This document shows positions 6,792-8,550 of a stretch of DNA of 8,550 nt, piece after piece (the first letter of the stretch is position 1; each line of letters begins with the position of its first letter). Origin of the DNA: Phycisphaerae bacterium (GTDB lineage: Bacteria > Planctomycetota > Phycisphaerae > JAAYCJ01); assembly GCA_015486815.1 (NCBI GenBank), contig WFQY01000536.1, positions 1-8,550 of the forward strand. The letters run 5' to 3'. Below the pieces are notes generated by a model. It made no database searches, was not told the origin of the DNA, and was given only the letters and a program-made list of their open reading frames with translations. The position numbers and the translations under genes were made by a program.

Positions 6792-7745
6792 ATGTCAGAT
6801 ATTCGTATTGCGATGCTGGGAATGGTCGAAGGCAACGGGCATCCTTATTCATGGTCTGCTATTATCAATGGCGATTACGATGCGAGAGTAATGGCGGATT
6901 GCGGATATCCGGTAATTCCGGAATATCTCGTTGCCAATAAGGATAAGCTCGGTATTGACGGTGCAAAAGTAACGTATGTCTGGACGGATAATTCCGAAGA
7001 TGCCGAAAAAGTTGCCCGGGCGAGTATGATAGACAATGTTGTTTCCAAACCCGAAGATGTGATCGGTAAAGTCGATGCTGTTTGTATTGCCACCGATATA
7101 GGCTCGGAACATCTATCACGTGCAAAACCTTTCATCGATGCGGATATACCGGTATTTATCGACAAACCATTGACGGATAACAGAGATGATTTGAACGAAT
7201 TCATCAAGTTGTACCGTGCTGGCAAGAAAATTTTATCGAGCTCGTGTATGCGATATGCGAAGGAAATTGCCGAATTGAAACAAGCGGATATCGGCAAGCT
7301 TTATCTTGCTACTGCATTTACCTGCAAATCGTGGGAGAGATATGGTATTCACGCACTCGAAGGACTATATCAGCTAACGGGTTCCGGCTTTACTTCCGTT
7401 CGCAACGTCGGGCAGAAAAATCGCGATACTGTTTTGCTGAAACACAAAAATTCCACAGACGCTGTTATCTGGGCGTACTATGATGCCTTTGGCGGATTCG
7501 GTGCGTATCAAGTAATAGGCGATAAAGGAGCAAGCTATTGTAAATTTTCGGATACATTTTACGCATTCAAGAGTCAGCTTGAAGCCTTTATCGAATTTGT
7601 ACGTACTGGCAGTCAGCCTTTTCCTCCGGAAGAGACGTTTGAGATGATGGCTATCATAATCGCAGCTATCGAATCACGGAAAAATGATGGCAAAGAGATT
7701 TTGCTTACGGATATAATTTCCGAAAATGATTTACCGAAAATTTGA
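6792..7745 (+). CDS. Gfo/Idh/MocA-family NAD(P)-dependent oxidoreductase
   Basis: A soluble 317-residue protein, at the short end for this family. Residues 1-120 form a Rossmann fold: strand DIRIAMLG (3-10), then a helix, and VDAVCIAT near 95-102. D124-K125-P126 (IDKPL) corresponds to the family's E/D-K-P motif, whose lysine is expected to contact substrate and take part in hydride transfer. The C-terminal half is the alpha/beta substrate domain. The usual GxGxxG nucleotide loop is replaced by GMVEGNGHPYSW (10-21), so the cofactor loop is unusual. Members oxidise, reduce or epimerise sugars, inositols and sugar acids; the substrate cannot be named here. It is followed 11 bases later by a short-chain dehydrogenase, suggesting two redox steps on one sugar, either in surface-glycan precursor synthesis or in carbohydrate catabolism. 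The start is supported by GGGAG at 6780-6784. Confidence 0.85.
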   Translation: MSDIRIAMLGMVEGNGHPYSWSAIINGDYDARVMADCGYPVIPEYLVANKDKLGIDGAKVTYVWTDNSEDAEKVARASMIDNVVSKPEDVIGKVDAVCIATDIGSEHLSRAKPFIDADIPVFIDKPLTDNRDDLNEFIKLYRAGKKILSSSCMRYAKEIAELKQADIGKLYLATAFTCKSWERYGIHALEGLYQLTGSGFTSVRNVGQKNRDTVLLKHKNSTDAVIWAYYDAFGGFGAYQVIGDKGASYCKFSDTFYAFKSQLEAFIEFVRTGSQPFPPEETFEMMAIIIAAIESRKNDGKEILLTDIISENDLPKI

Positions 7746-7746
7746 A

Positions 7747-7751
7747 AGGAG
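7747..7751 (+). promoter_or_regulatory. Shine-Dalgarno that fixes the short-chain dehydrogenase start
   Basis: AGGAG at 7747-7751 sits 5 bases before the ATG at 7757. It begins 2 bases after the stop codon of the upstream oxidoreductase gene, so the pair is one transcription unit. An in-frame TTG at 7742 lies upstream of this site and is not a credible start. Confidence 0.7.
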
Positions 7752-7756
7752 CAAAA

Positions 7757-8539
7757 ATGAACGTATTGGATATGTTTTCGTTGTCAGGCAAGGTAGCTCT
7801 TGTAACGGGAGGAGCCGGGTTATATGGTAGGCAGATAGTAGAAGCGATTGCTGAAGCGGGTGCCGATACGATAATGGCGTCTCGAAATGTCGAGGCACTC
7901 AAAAAGCAGGCTGAGATATTTAACTCACAGGGATTGAACAATATTACCGTTCACAAGCTCGATCAGTCGGACGAAAATTCCATTCGTCAGCTTCGTTCTG
8001 ATATTCTCGATAAGTTCGGTAAAATCGATGTTCTTATCAACAATGCGGTAGCTCGGCCGATGAAGGCGAATGTCTATGATCCTAATGCATTTGCCGAATC
8101 GATGAAAATCAATGCTACCGGCGTGTATATGATGAGTGAATTATTCGCTGAGCCTATGAAACAGCAAAAGTCGGGCAGCATTATAAATATTGCGTCCATA
8201 CACGGGATGATAGGCCTTGACCCTACACTTTACGAAGGATTGGGATTTTCAAGTGCGGTTCCGGATTATTTTTTCCATAAAGGTGGGATGATAAATTATA
8301 CGCGATATTTTGCTTCGATTCTCGGGCATTATAATATTCGTGTCAATTCGATCTCGCCGGGCGGCTTTTTCAACAACCAACCTGCCGAATTTGTCAAACG
8401 ATATAATGATAGAACGATGCTCGGGCGAATGGCGGATGAAAAAGACCTTAAAGGGATAGTTGTATTTCTTGCTTCCGATGCCTCTTCTTACATTACCGGT
8501 GCAAATATTCCCGTCGATGCGGGATATACCGCTAAGTAG
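7757..8539 (+). CDS. Classical short-chain dehydrogenase/reductase (SDR)
   Basis: This 260-residue NAD(P)-dependent oxidoreductase has the normal length for a classical SDR. The ATG at 7757 gives the standard beginning, FSLSGKVALVTGG. The cofactor loop is T17-G-G-A-G-L-Y-G24, with Leu in place of the middle glycine of TGxxxGxG. N95-N-A97 is the NNA(G) structural motif. Catalytic residues are N119, S147 (NIASIHG), Y171 and K175 (YFFHK). RVNSISPGG (about 196-204) and the ending GANIPVDAGYTAK are typical SDR C-terminal signatures. The S-to-Y distance is 24 residues rather than the common 13 or so, indicating an inserted substrate loop. With the preceding Gfo/Idh/MocA enzyme it probably forms a two-step redox module on a sugar. 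SDRs of this general kind occur both in surface-glycan (for example nonulosonate-type) clusters and in sugar-acid catabolism; the sequence does not decide between them. The 11 bases after the stop hold nothing recognisable. Confidence 0.9.
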   Translation: MNVLDMFSLSGKVALVTGGAGLYGRQIVEAIAEAGADTIMASRNVEALKKQAEIFNSQGLNNITVHKLDQSDENSIRQLRSDILDKFGKIDVLINNAVARPMKANVYDPNAFAESMKINATGVYMMSELFAEPMKQQKSGSIINIASIHGMIGLDPTLYEGLGFSSAVPDYFFHKGGMINYTRYFASILGHYNIRVNSISPGGFFNNQPAEFVKRYNDRTMLGRMADEKDLKGIVVFLASDASSYITGANIPVDAGYTAK

Positions 8540-8550
8540 TCTTGTTAGGC

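Noticed and set aside
6875..7297. 140-codon open frame on the - strand inside the Gfo/Idh/MocA gene
   Set aside because: It mirrors the codon pattern of the well-supported + strand gene and has no independent start signal or domain.
7742..7744. TTG as the start of the SDR gene, overlapping the upstream stop
   Set aside because: It lies before the AGGAG site; ATG at 7757 has proper spacing and gives the standard SDR N-terminus.

Overview
The window reads as a Gram-negative bacterial chromosome of moderately low GC (about 40-45% by eye). All seven genes lie on the + strand. Two envelope-spanning adaptor architectures, a c-di-GMP-binding PilZ domain and an acidic RTX-repeat protein point to an organism with an outer membrane. 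The combination of a GAF-HlyD fusion with a PqqD/M50/HlyD fusion makes me think of Planctomycetota or a related PVC lineage, but no phylogenetic marker is present and this is only a weak guess.

Bases 1-6703 look like one operon of five genes with gaps of 5, 25 and 24 bases and a final 4-base overlap. They are: (1) the C-terminal part of an RTX calcium-binding-repeat protein with a long Thr/Asp/Ser-rich tail, whose start lies outside the window; (2) a periplasmic adaptor (membrane fusion protein) with an N-terminal signal or anchor; (3) a small cytosolic PilZ protein with both c-di-GMP-binding motifs intact; (4) a protein with two cytosolic GAF-like domains, one membrane helix and a periplasmic HlyD-type adaptor domain; (5) a polytopic M50 (site-2 protease type) zinc metallopeptidase with an N-terminal PqqD-like domain and a C-terminal HlyD-type domain.

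Bases 6704-6791 are an 88-base non-coding gap holding short direct repeats of GTTAT. Bases 6792-8539 are a second, two-gene unit: a Gfo/Idh/MocA-family oxidoreductase and a classical short-chain dehydrogenase. Both are probably sugar-active enzymes of surface-glycan synthesis or carbohydrate catabolism.

The notable part is the five-gene unit. It joins a presumably exported RTX protein to three separate periplasmic adaptor modules, a c-di-GMP receptor, a GAF sensor fused to an adaptor and an intramembrane-type protease fused to an adaptor. No ABC exporter, RND pump or TolC-like channel gene is present here. My working hypothesis is a signal-gated export, processing or retention system for the RTX protein, comparable in logic but not in parts to the Lap adhesin system. 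The domain calls are strong; the joint function is inference.
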